Origin: Hyphomonadaceae bacterium
GTDB lineage: Bacteria; Pseudomonadota; Alphaproteobacteria; Caulobacterales; Aquidulcibacteraceae
Assembly (NCBI GenBank): GCA_016791425.1
Contig: JAEUMQ010000015.1
Coordinates: 20,742-84,741, forward strand
Length of the DNA stretch: 64,000 bases
Direction: 5' to 3'
Positions 51,255 through 58,667 of the stretch are shown one piece after another. The translations under genes were made by a program, and so were the position numbers. Numbering within the stretch: the stretch's first letter is position 1; each line of letters opens with the position of its first letter. The notes under the pieces were generated by a model. It was not told the DNA's origin. It did not search any database and saw only the letters and a list, made by a program, of their open reading frames with translations.

Positions 51255-51329
51255 GCTGGTTATGACGCCCTCCCGGATTACGGCCCCGTTAGTTCCCGCC
51301 CAAACTAGGCGGGTTTGGGGCGCTGCAAC

Positions 51330-51355
51330 AACGTCCGCTTCCGCACTTTGGTTCC
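51330..51355 (-). promoter_or_regulatory. EcfG promoter of the unknown two-gene operon
   Basis: Minus strand GGAAC (51,355-51,351), 17 bases, CGTT (51,333-51,330), followed by GTT. Confidence 0.75.
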
Positions 51356-51434
51356 AAAATTCCGACGCCAGGCAGTAGGGGTAATCTTGTCAGATACTTA
51401 GCCCAGCGGCGATCGGCCGTGGACGGATGAAAAT

Positions 51435-51484
51435 GCGTGCGGGCGCGCGATTGGGCGGGGGGAGGGTCACGCGCGCCCGCACGC
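51435..51484 (-). terminator. Long hairpin after the glycine-zipper lipoprotein gene
   Basis: A 15-bp perfect stem (51,435-51,449 with 51,470-51,484) and 20-base loop, 46 bases beyond the stop at 51,531. No T-tract. Confidence 0.5.
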
Positions 51485-51530
51485 GGCTGACGCGTTTTGG
51501 CGACGTCAGCCGAGCGGTTGCGAGAGCGGA

Positions 51531-51881
51531 TCAGCGATAGGGCTCTCCGTTCTCGTAGAAGTAGCGGCCCGATTGGGGGTCGTAGAAATAGTAGCGGCCC
51601 GAGCGGTTGTCGTAGCGCTCGCGGCGGTTATCGACCGCGCCGCAGCGGCCCTCATTGCGGCACCCGACATAGCCGCCGGCCACCGCGCCGACCGCGCCGC
51701 CGATGAGCGCGCCGGTCTCAGCGTCGCCGCTGCCGGAATTGTTGCCGATCGCGGCGCCGGCCGCGGCGCCGAGCGCGGCGCCGCTCAGGGCGCCGGAGCC
51801 GGTGTCGCTGGCGCATCCAGCCGCCAAAAGGGCGATGCCGGCAAGCGCCGCATTCTGCAAGATCGTTCGTGCGCGCATCAT
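51531..51881 (-). CDS. Glycine-zipper outer membrane lipoprotein, predicted EcfG target
   Basis: A 116-residue lipoprotein: signal with lipobox LLAAGC at about residue 22, glycine zipper GALSGAALGAAAGAAIGNN and ETGALIGGAVGAVAGGYVG (17-kDa surface antigen/YMGG type), then a tyrosine-rich tail (SGRYYFYDPQSGRYFYENG) with two internal repeats. Likely inserted in or under the outer membrane. GGAG precedes the ATG at 51,881; an exact EcfG promoter lies 25 bases upstream. Confidence 0.87.
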   Translation of the reverse strand: MMRARTILQNAALAGIALLAAGCASDTGSGALSGAALGAAAGAAIGNNSGSGDAETGALIGGAVGAVAGGYVGCRNEGRCGAVDNRRERYDNRSGRYYFYDPQSGRYFYENGEPYR

Positions 51882-51906
51882 CGTCTCCAAAATGTCTTGC
51901 AGCATG

Positions 51907-51931
51907 AACGATGCGCGCGGCGGATCGTTCC
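51907..51931 (-). promoter_or_regulatory. EcfG promoter of the glycine-zipper lipoprotein
   Basis: Minus strand GGAAC (51,931-51,927), 16 bases, CGTT (51,910-51,907), exact match. Confidence 0.85.
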
Positions 51932-52038
51932 GGGCGAAGCGCGGCGAACGCCTGGCGGGCGGCGCCATTGCGTTCGCGTTCGGGTGTGACCGAGGTTATG
52001 GCGTGGAACCGGCGGGCGCATGTTTCCGTATTTGCGTC

Positions 52039-52374
52039 ATGAAACGCATCGCGATCATCGCCACTGGCGTCGCCGCGGGGCTGCTCGCCGCGGCCTGCAC
52101 GGGAGAGCCGCCGCAGCAAGCGAGCGCTCCGCCGCTCGCGCTGGCGCAAGCCGAGCACGTCGACTTCACGTTCGCCTACGAGACGAGCGAGCCGCAGCGC
52201 GAGATGCGGCCCGCCTACAGAACCGAGATCACGGCCGATGAGGCCGCGCTCGGCGAGGTGGCGGCCTATTCAATCGATCAGCACGGCCGCATCCTCGAAG
52301 CGGCGCCGCGCGATCCGGGCATGGAGCCCGCCGATGCGCCGGCGGAAATGCGCTGGGGCGAGCCGGTCGTATAA
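52039..52374 (+). CDS. Small lipoprotein, unknown function
   Basis: A 111-residue protein with a lipoprotein signal (MKRIAIIATGVAAGLLAAAC, Cys20). The mature part is acidic (EHVDFTFAYETSEPQREMRP). No family recognised. GGAAC at 52,005-52,009 followed by N17 and CGTA upstream may be a weak EcfG site. Divergent from the glycine-zipper lipoprotein gene. Confidence 0.7.
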   Translation: MKRIAIIATGVAAGLLAAACTGEPPQQASAPPLALAQAEHVDFTFAYETSEPQREMRPAYRTEITADEAALGEVAAYSIDQHGRILEAAPRDPGMEPADAPAEMRWGEPVV

Positions 52375-52425
52375 TCGAGCGTGCATCTGGGGTAGCGTGC
52401 GTTCGCTCGAGCCAGGCGAGGGAGC

Positions 52426-53844
52426 ATGGACACGGAGGAGTTTGCGCGCGCGGCGCAGGGCGCCGGCAAGGCGCAGCCTGAGCTTGAAGGGCATCTGCGC
52501 CATGTGCTCGACGCGCTGCCGGCGATGACGTTCGTGCTCGATGCGCAGGGCATCCTTATCGAAGCCAATGCGGCGGCGCTGAAGGCCGCCAATCTCGCGC
52601 CGACGGCGGTGATCGGCGCGCCGCTGGCGGAGACCTATTGGTGGAGCTGGAGCGAGGAGGCGCAGGCGCGGCTGAAGAATGCGGCGAGCGCCGCGCGGCG
52701 CGAGGGCGGCGCGCAGCGCTACCAGGAAAAGATCAGGGTCGGGGAAGAACGCTTCCTCACCGTGATCGCGCAGGTCGCGCCGATGCGCGGGGGCGGCGGG
52801 CAGGTGACGCATCTTGCGGTCTCGGCGATCGACGTGAGCGAGCTTGTGGAGATGCAGGAGCGCCAGGCGCTGTTGTCCGCGGAGCTCACGCACCGGGTGA
52901 AGAACATCCTGGCGATCGTGCAGGCGCTCGTCTCGCGGTCGGCGAAGCGCGCGCCGTCGAAGGAGGCGCTGGTGGCGTCGCTCAACGGTCGCATTGCGGC
53001 GATGGCGGCGTCGATCTCGCAATTGTCGCTGTCGCAATGGACGGGCTACGATCTGCGCGGCGTGCTCGTCGAGCAGCTCGGCGCGCTGGGATCCGACCGC
53101 ATCACGATCGAGGGGCCCGAAGTGCAGCTCTCGCCGAAGGCGGCGATGGCGTTCGCGCTCATCGCTTACGAGCTGGGGACCAATGCGGCCAAGCACGGCG
53201 CGCTTTCCAACCCGGACGGACGGGTGAGCGTGCGCTGGCAGATCGCGAACGGCGACTTCGCGTTCGACTGGCGCGAAGCGGGCGGGCCGGCGGTGACCGC
53301 GCCGAGCGAGCTCGGCTTCGGATCGACGCTCGTGCGCAACCTGGCGGAGGGCGATCTCGGCGCGAATGCGACGGTGGAGTACGCGCGCGAGGGACTGACG
53401 GCGCACTTCCGCGGGCCGGCGTCGCGGCTGGCGGAGGCGGCGCATGCGCGCGCCGGGATCGAGGCGAACGGCGGACCGAAGCTGGCGGGCAAGCGGATTG
53501 TGATCGTGGAGGAATCGCCCGTGGTGGCGCTCGATCTGGCGAATCTGCTCGAGGGCGAAGGCGCGCGCGTGCTGGGGACGTACGTGGTCACGGAGGAAGC
53601 GCGGGCGGCGTTCGCTGACGCGTTGAACGCATCGTGCGACATCCTCATCCTCAATGCGGAGATGGATGGCGGCGCGCGCTGGCCGCTGGCGGAGACGGCG
53701 CGTGCGGGCGGCGCCAAGCTTCTCTTCTCGACGACAGGCGAGAGCACCTCGGCGCTGACGCGACGGTTCCCCGAGGCGCAGGTGCTGGTGAAGCCCTATC
53801 CGGAATCGGACCTGCTGCGCGCGCTGGCCAGGCTGGCGGCTTGA
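52426..53844 (+). CDS. PAS-HWE histidine kinase with a receiver-like domain lacking its aspartate
   Basis: A 472-residue soluble kinase. PAS domain at about 22-135 (VLDALPAMTFVLDAQGILIEANAAAL), then the HWE phosphoacceptor LTHRVKNILAIVQALVSRSA near 153-172, and ATP-binding parts (AYELGTNAAKHGALSNPDG, GFGSTLVRNLAEG). Residues 352-470 follow a receiver fold (RIVIVEESPVVALDLANLL, KPYPESDLL), but the phosphorylatable Asp is replaced by Asn in ILILNAEMDGG. HWE kinases often act on PhyR, whose gene is 6 kb away. The receiver may serve as a binding or dimerisation unit. Confidence 0.9.
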   Translation: MDTEEFARAAQGAGKAQPELEGHLRHVLDALPAMTFVLDAQGILIEANAAALKAANLAPTAVIGAPLAETYWWSWSEEAQARLKNAASAARREGGAQRYQEKIRVGEERFLTVIAQVAPMRGGGGQVTHLAVSAIDVSELVEMQERQALLSAELTHRVKNILAIVQALVSRSAKRAPSKEALVASLNGRIAAMAASISQLSLSQWTGYDLRGVLVEQLGALGSDRITIEGPEVQLSPKAAMAFALIAYELGTNAAKHGALSNPDGRVSVRWQIANGDFAFDWREAGGPAVTAPSELGFGSTLVRNLAEGDLGANATVEYAREGLTAHFRGPASRLAEAAHARAGIEANGGPKLAGKRIVIVEESPVVALDLANLLEGEGARVLGTYVVTEEARAAFADALNASCDILILNAEMDGGARWPLAETARAGGAKLLFSTTGESTSALTRRFPEAQVLVKPYPESDLLRALARLAA

Positions 53845-53863
53845 TACTGGCGGCTTGAACGCA

Positions 53864-53889
53864 GGAACCTGCCTCCCGCGTCGGGCGTT
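53864..53889 (+). promoter_or_regulatory. EcfG promoter of the small glycine-zipper lipoprotein
   Basis: GGAAC at 53,864-53,868, 17 bases, CGTT at 53,886-53,889, 29 bases before the ATG at 53,919. Confidence 0.8.
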
Positions 53890-53918
53890 TTCATAACGAC
53901 CATGATCGGGAGCAAGCC

Positions 53919-54119
53919 ATGACCAAGCTGAAATTGATTTGCGCCGCGGCCGTTCTGGCGCTGGCGAGCGCCTGCTCGACAGTGGCCGGCGCCGGCGTCG
54001 GCGCCGCGGCAGGCGCGGCGATCGGCAACAACACCGGCGACGGCGACGCCAAGGAAGGCGCCAAGACCGGCGCGATCGTCGGCGGCGCGGTGGGCGCGAT
54101 CGACGACATCACGCGCTAG
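53919..54119 (+). CDS. Small glycine-zipper lipoprotein
   Basis: A 66-residue lipoprotein with lipobox LASAC (Cys19) and a glycine zipper (GAGVGAAAGAAIGNN, GAIVGGAVGAI), a short relative of the gene at 51,531. GGGAGCAAGCC precedes the ATG. Its TAG stop is part of the CTAG end of the first large palindrome. Read from an EcfG promoter. Confidence 0.87.
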   Translation: MTKLKLICAAAVLALASACSTVAGAGVGAAAGAAIGNNTGDGDAKEGAKTGAIVGGAVGAIDDITR

Positions 54120-54195
54120 TGGAGCGAACCTGACATTCGCTTCACGCTTTGCGCGACCCCGCCCGAGCGAATGTCAGGTTCAAAAGCTCCACTAG
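54116..54195. repeat. Large bulged palindrome A, CTAG ends
   Basis: Arms CTAGTGGAGC plus GAACCTGACATTCGCT pair with AGCGAATGTCAGGTTC, an unpaired AAAA, and GCTCCACTAG: 26 bp in all around a 24-base loop. Homologous to palindrome B, with bulge on the right arm. Confidence 0.95.
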
Positions 54196-54208
54196 GGACT
54201 CGAGATTC

Positions 54209-54286
54209 CTAGTGGTCCTGAAGATTCTGACATTTGCGGACGCGGAATGCAGGGCTGGGATGCAAATGTCAGAATCGGACCACTAG
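54209..54286. repeat. Large bulged palindrome B, CTAG ends
   Basis: Arms CTAGTGGTCC, an unpaired TGAA, GATTCTGACATTTGC pair with GCAAATGTCAGAATC and GGACCACTAG: 25 bp around a 24-base loop. It differs from palindrome A at five arm positions, each compensated on the other arm; bulge on the left arm. Confidence 0.95.
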
Positions 54287-54325
54287 CTGCGTTCGCGACA
54301 CACCTATGAGGCGAGCGTCGCATTC

Positions 54326-54360
54326 AGGCGCCGCCGCCGTTCCGCTCGGGCGGCGTCTTT
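54326..54360 (+). terminator. Possible terminator before the patatin gene
   Basis: CGCCGCC pairs with GGCGGCG across a 13-base loop, followed by TCTTT. It would end transcripts from the lipoprotein gene. Confidence 0.45.
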
Positions 54361-54401
54361 GCTAAGGGCATGAGCGACCTTCAACGACGCCGGGCTGGGC
54401 C

Positions 54402-55715
54402 ATGTCGAATGCGAGAGTCGCGCCGCTTGCGGCGCGTTTGGCGGCAGGGGGACCCAAGCGCATCCTTTCGCTCGACGGCGGGGGGACGCGCGGCATCCTG
54501 GCGACCGGCCTGCTCAAGGAAATCGAGGACACGCTGCGGCAGCGCAGCGGGCGCGCGGATTTCCGGCTCTGCGACTATTTCGACCTGATCGGGGGGACCT
54601 CGACGGGCTCGATCATCGCGGCGGGTCTGGCGATGGGCAAAACCGTCGACGAGATCACGCATCTCTATGCCGAGATGGCGCCGCGCGTGTTTCGCATGGA
54701 CGAGGCCAACGCCGGCCTGCGCAAGCCGCGCTTCGACGCCGCCAAGCTGGAAAACGCGCTCTTCCGCGAGTTCGGCGACCATGAGCTGGGATCGCCGGCG
54801 CTGCGCACCGGGTTTGCGGTGTTCGCCAAGCGGCTCGACACCGGATCGGCCTGGACGCTGACCAACAATCCGCGCGCGCGGCACTGGAACGGGCCGCCGG
54901 GAAACGAATTCGGCGGCGGGTTGCCGAACCGGCAATTCCTGCTGCGCAATCTGGTGCTCGCGAGCGCGGCGGCGCCGACCTTCTTCGAGGAGCGCAAGAT
55001 CGATCTGTCGCCGCGCGATGCGCCGCAGCGTGTGGTGGGCGAGTTCGTCGACGGCGGCGTGGCGGGGCTTAACGATCCGTCGCTGCAGCTCTTGAAGGTC
55101 GCGACCATGGGCTCCTACGGCTTCTCCTGGCAGGCAAGCCCGGAGCGGCTGATGATGGTGTCGGTCGGCACCGGCTATTGGCGCCCGGCGATCACGCAAA
55201 CGCAGATGGAGCAATTGCCGCTCTATCACCTGGCGCCGGCGGCGGCGAAGGCGATCGAGGCGCTGAAAGCGATGATCCACGATGCGAGCTTGAGCACGCT
55301 GGTGACGATGCAAGGGCTTTCGCAAACGCCGCGGCCGTGGCGGATCAACAGCGAGATCCTGGACATGCAGGGGGATGCGATCTCGCCGATCCCGCTGCTC
55401 CTCTTCCAGCGCTTCGACGTGCGGCTCGATGACGATTCCGAGATGCAGAGGCTGGCGATCAATTGCTCGCAGGGCGAGATCCTGCGGATGATGGAGCTCG
55501 CCACCGACGACCCGAACCTGCTCTCGCAGCTCTACGAGATCGGGCGGTGCGCGGGGCGGACGACGCTCGGGACCACGCTCGGGGGCGCGGCCGCAGGCGA
55601 GCGGGACTGGCGGCGGGAGATCTTTCCGGCGCGATTCGACCCGCCCTGGTTCGATGGGCCAAAAGCCGCGCCGCGCTCGCGGCTGGAGGCGATGGCGCGC
55701 TTCCGGAAGCCTTGA
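54402..55715 (+). CDS. Patatin-like phospholipase
   Basis: A 437-residue lipid acyl hydrolase without signal peptide. It holds the oxyanion motif LSLDGGGTRGILATGLL, nucleophile serine in IGGTSTGSIIAAGLA and the catalytic Asp in GEFVDGGVAGLNDPS. It should cleave phospholipids from the cytoplasmic side. The N-terminal layout resembles CapV-type and other bacterial patatins; no cyclase or other defence gene accompanies it, so a CBASS role is not supported. Two muramidase-like genes follow on the same strand. Confidence 0.92.
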   Translation: MSNARVAPLAARLAAGGPKRILSLDGGGTRGILATGLLKEIEDTLRQRSGRADFRLCDYFDLIGGTSTGSIIAAGLAMGKTVDEITHLYAEMAPRVFRMDEANAGLRKPRFDAAKLENALFREFGDHELGSPALRTGFAVFAKRLDTGSAWTLTNNPRARHWNGPPGNEFGGGLPNRQFLLRNLVLASAAAPTFFEERKIDLSPRDAPQRVVGEFVDGGVAGLNDPSLQLLKVATMGSYGFSWQASPERLMMVSVGTGYWRPAITQTQMEQLPLYHLAPAAAKAIEALKAMIHDASLSTLVTMQGLSQTPRPWRINSEILDMQGDAISPIPLLLFQRFDVRLDDDSEMQRLAINCSQGEILRMMELATDDPNLLSQLYEIGRCAGRTTLGTTLGGAAAGERDWRREIFPARFDPPWFDGPKAAPRSRLEAMARFRKP

Positions 55716-55750
55716 GCCTTGCCGTCTTGGTTGGCTTTGGCGCGATTTGG

Positions 55751-55797
55751 CCTGGGCGGATTTCGGCGGGTTCCCAGCCGAGCGGAAATCGCCCAGG
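55751..55797. repeat. Bulged inverted repeat after the patatin gene
   Basis: CCTGGGCG-G-ATTTC pairs with GAAATCGCCCAGG around a loop of about 20 bases. It could end the patatin transcript; no T-tract. Confidence 0.55.
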
Positions 55798-55892
55798 GTC
55801 CCGCGCTCGCGCTTCGCGTCAGGCTCGGTTAAGGTCGCCCCGACCGGGGGCGGTCCGTCCCGGGCTCCAAGATACAATGTGGGGGACACCGG

Positions 55893-57401
55893 ATGAGCTT
55901 CTGGGACGGCGTGTTCAAAGTGCTGTTCGGGAGTCGCGGGGAGGCTGCTCAGCCGGCGCCGCGGACCGTCCCTCCGGCTCCGCCGCGCGCGCCGGCGCCG
56001 CCGCCTCCGGCCGCGCCGCGGCCGCCGCCGACCGCCGCTCCGCCCTCGCCGCCTTCCGCGCCGGAGCCGCCGTTCCGGCCGACGCCGGTGCCGCCCGCGC
56101 CTTCGCCGATCGGCGGTGGGCCGACAAACCAGGCGCCGCCGTCGCTCACGCCGGTGCCGCCTCCGCCGCAGGCGCCGCAGCTTGATGCGACCGTCGGATT
56201 TGGGCTCGATGCGCTGCGCGCGGCGGATGCCGGCAAGCTCAGCAACGCGCAGATCGACGCCGTGGCCGCGAGCATGGGCGTGGAGGCGGCCGCGCTTCGC
56301 GCCGTCGTGCAGGTGGAAAGCGCGGGCGCCGGTTTTGGCGGCGACGGCAAGCCGCTCATTCTCTTCGAGCCGTTCTGGTTCTCGCGCGCGACGGGAGGAC
56401 GGTTCGACCAATCCAATCCGGGCGTCTCGCAGCCGACAATCCGGCGCTCCGATCTTGGCGGAACTCAGGAGCAGCGCTGGGCGAAGCTGATCGAGGCGTT
56501 CGCGCTTGCTCCCGCCGAAGCGCTGGGCGCCACGAGCTGGGGCGCGTTCCAGATGCCGGGGCGGTATTTCGCCCAGGCGGGCTATGGCAGCGTGCACGAG
56601 CTGGCGCTCGATCTTGCGCAATCGGAAGCCAAGCAGCTGGCGGCGTTCGAGCGCTATCTGCGCGCCAATGGCCTGGTGGATGAGTTGCAGCGCAAGGATT
56701 GGGAGGGGTTTGCGCGCGCGTACGAAGGCGAGGGCGGCGCGGGGCAATACGCTACGGCGCTCGCGGCCGCGTATGGGCGGCTCGCGCGCGCGGGAGGCTC
56801 AAGCTTTCTCGACAGCCTCGTGGCGGAAAGCCGCGCGCCGCTCGGCGCGAGCGATTATGCGGCGTCGGCGGGGCGGCTCGGGTGCGAGCCGGCGACCGTG
56901 CAGGCGGTGGTCACGGTGGAGAGCGGCGCGTCGGCCTATGGCTCGGACGGGCGGCCGATCATCCTCTTCGAGCCGCACATCTTCTCGCGGCTGACCGGGC
57001 GGCGGTTCGACGCGACCAATCCGAACGTCTCCTATCCGACTTGGGACCGGACGAAATATCCGCGCGACCAGGCCGGGCGGTGGGCGCAGCTGCGCGAAGC
57101 GTTCGGCCTCGATCCGGAGGCGGCGGTCGCCTCGGCGAGCTGGGGGCTCTTCCAGATCATGGGCATGAACCATGCGCGCTGCGGCTTTCCCACCGCGACC
57201 GCATTCGTGGCTGAGATCTCGAAATCGCTTGTGAGCCAGCTGAACGCTTTCGAGGCGTTCGTGCGTTCCTCCAACCTGGTGGACGAATTGCAGCGCAAGG
57301 ATTGGGAGGGCTTCGCGCGGGTCTATAACGGGCCCGGGCAGGTGGAGCGCTATGGGCGACTCCTGCGCGAGGCGTACACCCGGATCGCGGCGACCAGCTA
57401 A
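55893..57401 (+). CDS. Tandem N-acetylmuramidase-like protein with N-terminal tag and proline linker
   Basis: A 502-residue protein without signal peptide. Residues 1-13 (MSFWDGVFKVLFG) form a tag shared with the next gene. Residues 20-95 are Pro/Ala-rich. Two N-acetylmuramidase (DUF3380/endolysin-type) domains follow, about 105-300 and 305-498. Each keeps the likely catalytic Glu: Glu142 in VQVESAGAGFGGDGKPLILF and Glu343 in VTVESGASAYGSDGRPIILF, plus SWGAFQMPG / SWGLFQIMG. Such domains cleave the peptidoglycan glycan chain in phage endolysins. Without a visible export signal, how it reaches the wall is unclear. Confidence 0.85.
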   Translation: MSFWDGVFKVLFGSRGEAAQPAPRTVPPAPPRAPAPPPPAAPRPPPTAAPPSPPSAPEPPFRPTPVPPAPSPIGGGPTNQAPPSLTPVPPPPQAPQLDATVGFGLDALRAADAGKLSNAQIDAVAASMGVEAAALRAVVQVESAGAGFGGDGKPLILFEPFWFSRATGGRFDQSNPGVSQPTIRRSDLGGTQEQRWAKLIEAFALAPAEALGATSWGAFQMPGRYFAQAGYGSVHELALDLAQSEAKQLAAFERYLRANGLVDELQRKDWEGFARAYEGEGGAGQYATALAAAYGRLARAGGSSFLDSLVAESRAPLGASDYAASAGRLGCEPATVQAVVTVESGASAYGSDGRPIILFEPHIFSRLTGRRFDATNPNVSYPTWDRTKYPRDQAGRWAQLREAFGLDPEAAVASASWGLFQIMGMNHARCGFPTATAFVAEISKSLVSQLNAFEAFVRSSNLVDELQRKDWEGFARVYNGPGQVERYGRLLREAYTRIAATS

Positions 57402-57424
57402 GTCGTCTGAAAGGACGTGGATTG

Positions 57425-58279
57425 ATGAGTATCCTCGACACGATCTTCCGCGTTCTCTTCGGGCGGCAGCAAGCCCCTCCGCCGCCGCCGCCGCCACGGT
57501 CTCCTCCTCCGCCGCCGCCGCGGCCAACGCCGCCGGCGCCTCCAACTGCGCCGCCGCCGGCGCCTCCGACTGCGCCGCCGCCGGCGCCTCCGACTGCGCC
57601 GCCGCCGGCGCCTCCAATCGCGCCGCCGCCGGCGCCTCCAGTCGCGCCGCCGCCGCCGGCGACAGGTTTTCTCGACGGTTTGCGGGCGCAAACGCGCGAT
57701 CCGATCGGCCGGGCCGACTTCCAAGCCGTCGCGGCGCGATTCAATTGCGAATGGGAAGCGGTCGGCGCCGTGGCGCAGGTGGAATCAGGCGCGCTCGGCG
57801 CGTTCGGCCCCGACGGGCGGATGATCATCCTCTTCGAGCCGCACATCTTCTCGCGGCTGACGAACAGCCAGTTCGACGCCTCGAACCCGACAGTCTCCTA
57901 TCCGCGCTTCGGCACGCGGCCCTATCCGCGCACGCAAGGCGAGCGCTGGGCGCAGCTTGCCGAGGCGTTCGCGCTCAACGAAGAGGCGGCGCTCAAGGCC
58001 GCGAGCTACGGCAAGTTCCAGATCCTGGGGCAGAACCACGCCGTGTGCGGATTCCCGAACGCGCGCGCGTTCGTCGCGGACATGGCGCAATCGGAAGCGC
58101 GGCAGCTTGCGGCGTTCGAGAACTTCGTGCGCGGCAACAATCTCGCGGACGAGCTGCAGCGGCTCGACTGGCGCGGGTTCGCGCGCGGCTATAACGGGCC
58201 GGCATACGAGCAGACCGGCTATCACACGAAGATGCAGCAGGCCTATGACCGGCTGAAGGCCGGCGGCGCGATGGCGTGA
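57425..58279 (+). CDS. N-acetylmuramidase-like protein with the same N-terminal tag
   Basis: A 284-residue protein, one-domain relative of the previous gene. The tag MSILDTIFRVLFG (1-13) matches MSFWDGVFKVLFG. Residues 17-78 are Pro/Ala repeats encoded by a 24-bp DNA repeat. The muramidase domain spans about 82-280 with Glu120 in VAQVESGALGAFGPDGRMII and SYGKFQILGQNHAVCGF. No signal peptide. A TTG just upstream could also start. Its last codons form part of a 36-bp direct repeat. It begins 23 bases after the tandem gene, same operon. Confidence 0.85.
   Translation: MSILDTIFRVLFGRQQAPPPPPPPRSPPPPPPRPTPPAPPTAPPPAPPTAPPPAPPTAPPPAPPIAPPPAPPVAPPPPATGFLDGLRAQTRDPIGRADFQAVAARFNCEWEAVGAVAQVESGALGAFGPDGRMIILFEPHIFSRLTNSQFDASNPTVSYPRFGTRPYPRTQGERWAQLAEAFALNEEAALKAASYGKFQILGQNHAVCGFPNARAFVADMAQSEARQLAAFENFVRGNNLADELQRLDWRGFARGYNGPAYEQTGYHTKMQQAYDRLKAGGAMA
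57536..57655 (+). repeat. 24-bp tandem repeat inside the muramidase linker
   Basis: Five units of GCGCCTCCAACTGCGCCGCC plus GCCG (minor variants), coding APPTAPPP. Copy number probably varies between strains by slippage. Confidence 0.9.
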
Positions 58280-58302
58280 GGGCCGGATTCGTGCGATAAG
58301 GG
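58267..58302. repeat. 36-bp direct repeat, left copy
   Basis: CGCGATGGCG-T-GAGGGCCGGATTC-GTGCGATAAGGG. It includes the muramidase stop codon and ends just before the gene at 58,308. 35 of 36 bases recur at 58,668-58,703. Confidence 0.92.
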
Positions 58303-58307
58303 CGACG

Positions 58308-58658
58308 ATGGATGACGCGTCGCTCCTCGATGAAGTGTTCGAAATGGCCAACCTGTCTGAGGCGAAGACGGGCATTCCTGGCGTCGTCTGCATTTCCACG
58401 CGCCAGGGCGCGCGTGTGAAGTATTTCGAGAGGGCTGGACGCGATCAGCCGAGTTTCTCGGTGTCGATCGATGAGGCGCCGGAAGTCGTGGTCAGCAGCT
58501 TGCCTGAACGCGTCGTTGCGCTGCGCGCGCCGCAGGTTGTCGCCTGGGTGAGGCTGAACAACGCAGCGCTGGCCGAGTTCTGGAATGAGGGCGATTCCTG
58601 GCTCGATGAGGAGGTGACGGCGTTCAAGAAGCGCCTCAAGAAGGTCCCGCGGCGCTAG
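58308..58658 (+). CDS. Small protein of unknown function between direct repeats
   Basis: A 116-residue soluble protein (MDDASLLDEVFEMANLSEAK start). No membrane or signal segment; basic C-terminus (FKKRLKKVPRR). I do not recognise a family. It is framed by a 36-bp direct repeat and followed by a toxin-antitoxin pair. It may belong to the same mobile or regulatory unit. Confidence 0.68.
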   Translation: MDDASLLDEVFEMANLSEAKTGIPGVVCISTRQGARVKYFERAGRDQPSFSVSIDEAPEVVVSSLPERVVALRAPQVVAWVRLNNAALAEFWNEGDSWLDEEVTAFKKRLKKVPRR

Positions 58659-58667
58659 ATCGCGGCT

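Noticed and set aside
54402..55715. Patatin gene considered as a CBASS effector (CapV)
   Set aside because: No CD-NTase, Cap2/Cap3 or other signalling gene lies next to it; neighbours are muramidases.
57536..57655. Regular repeats considered as a CRISPR array
   Set aside because: The 24-bp units are directly adjacent with no spacers and stay in frame as APPTAPPP inside a gene.
54402..58279. Patatin-muramidase region considered as a prophage lysis module
   Set aside because: No holin, spanin, capsid, tail, integrase or phage regulator within the window.
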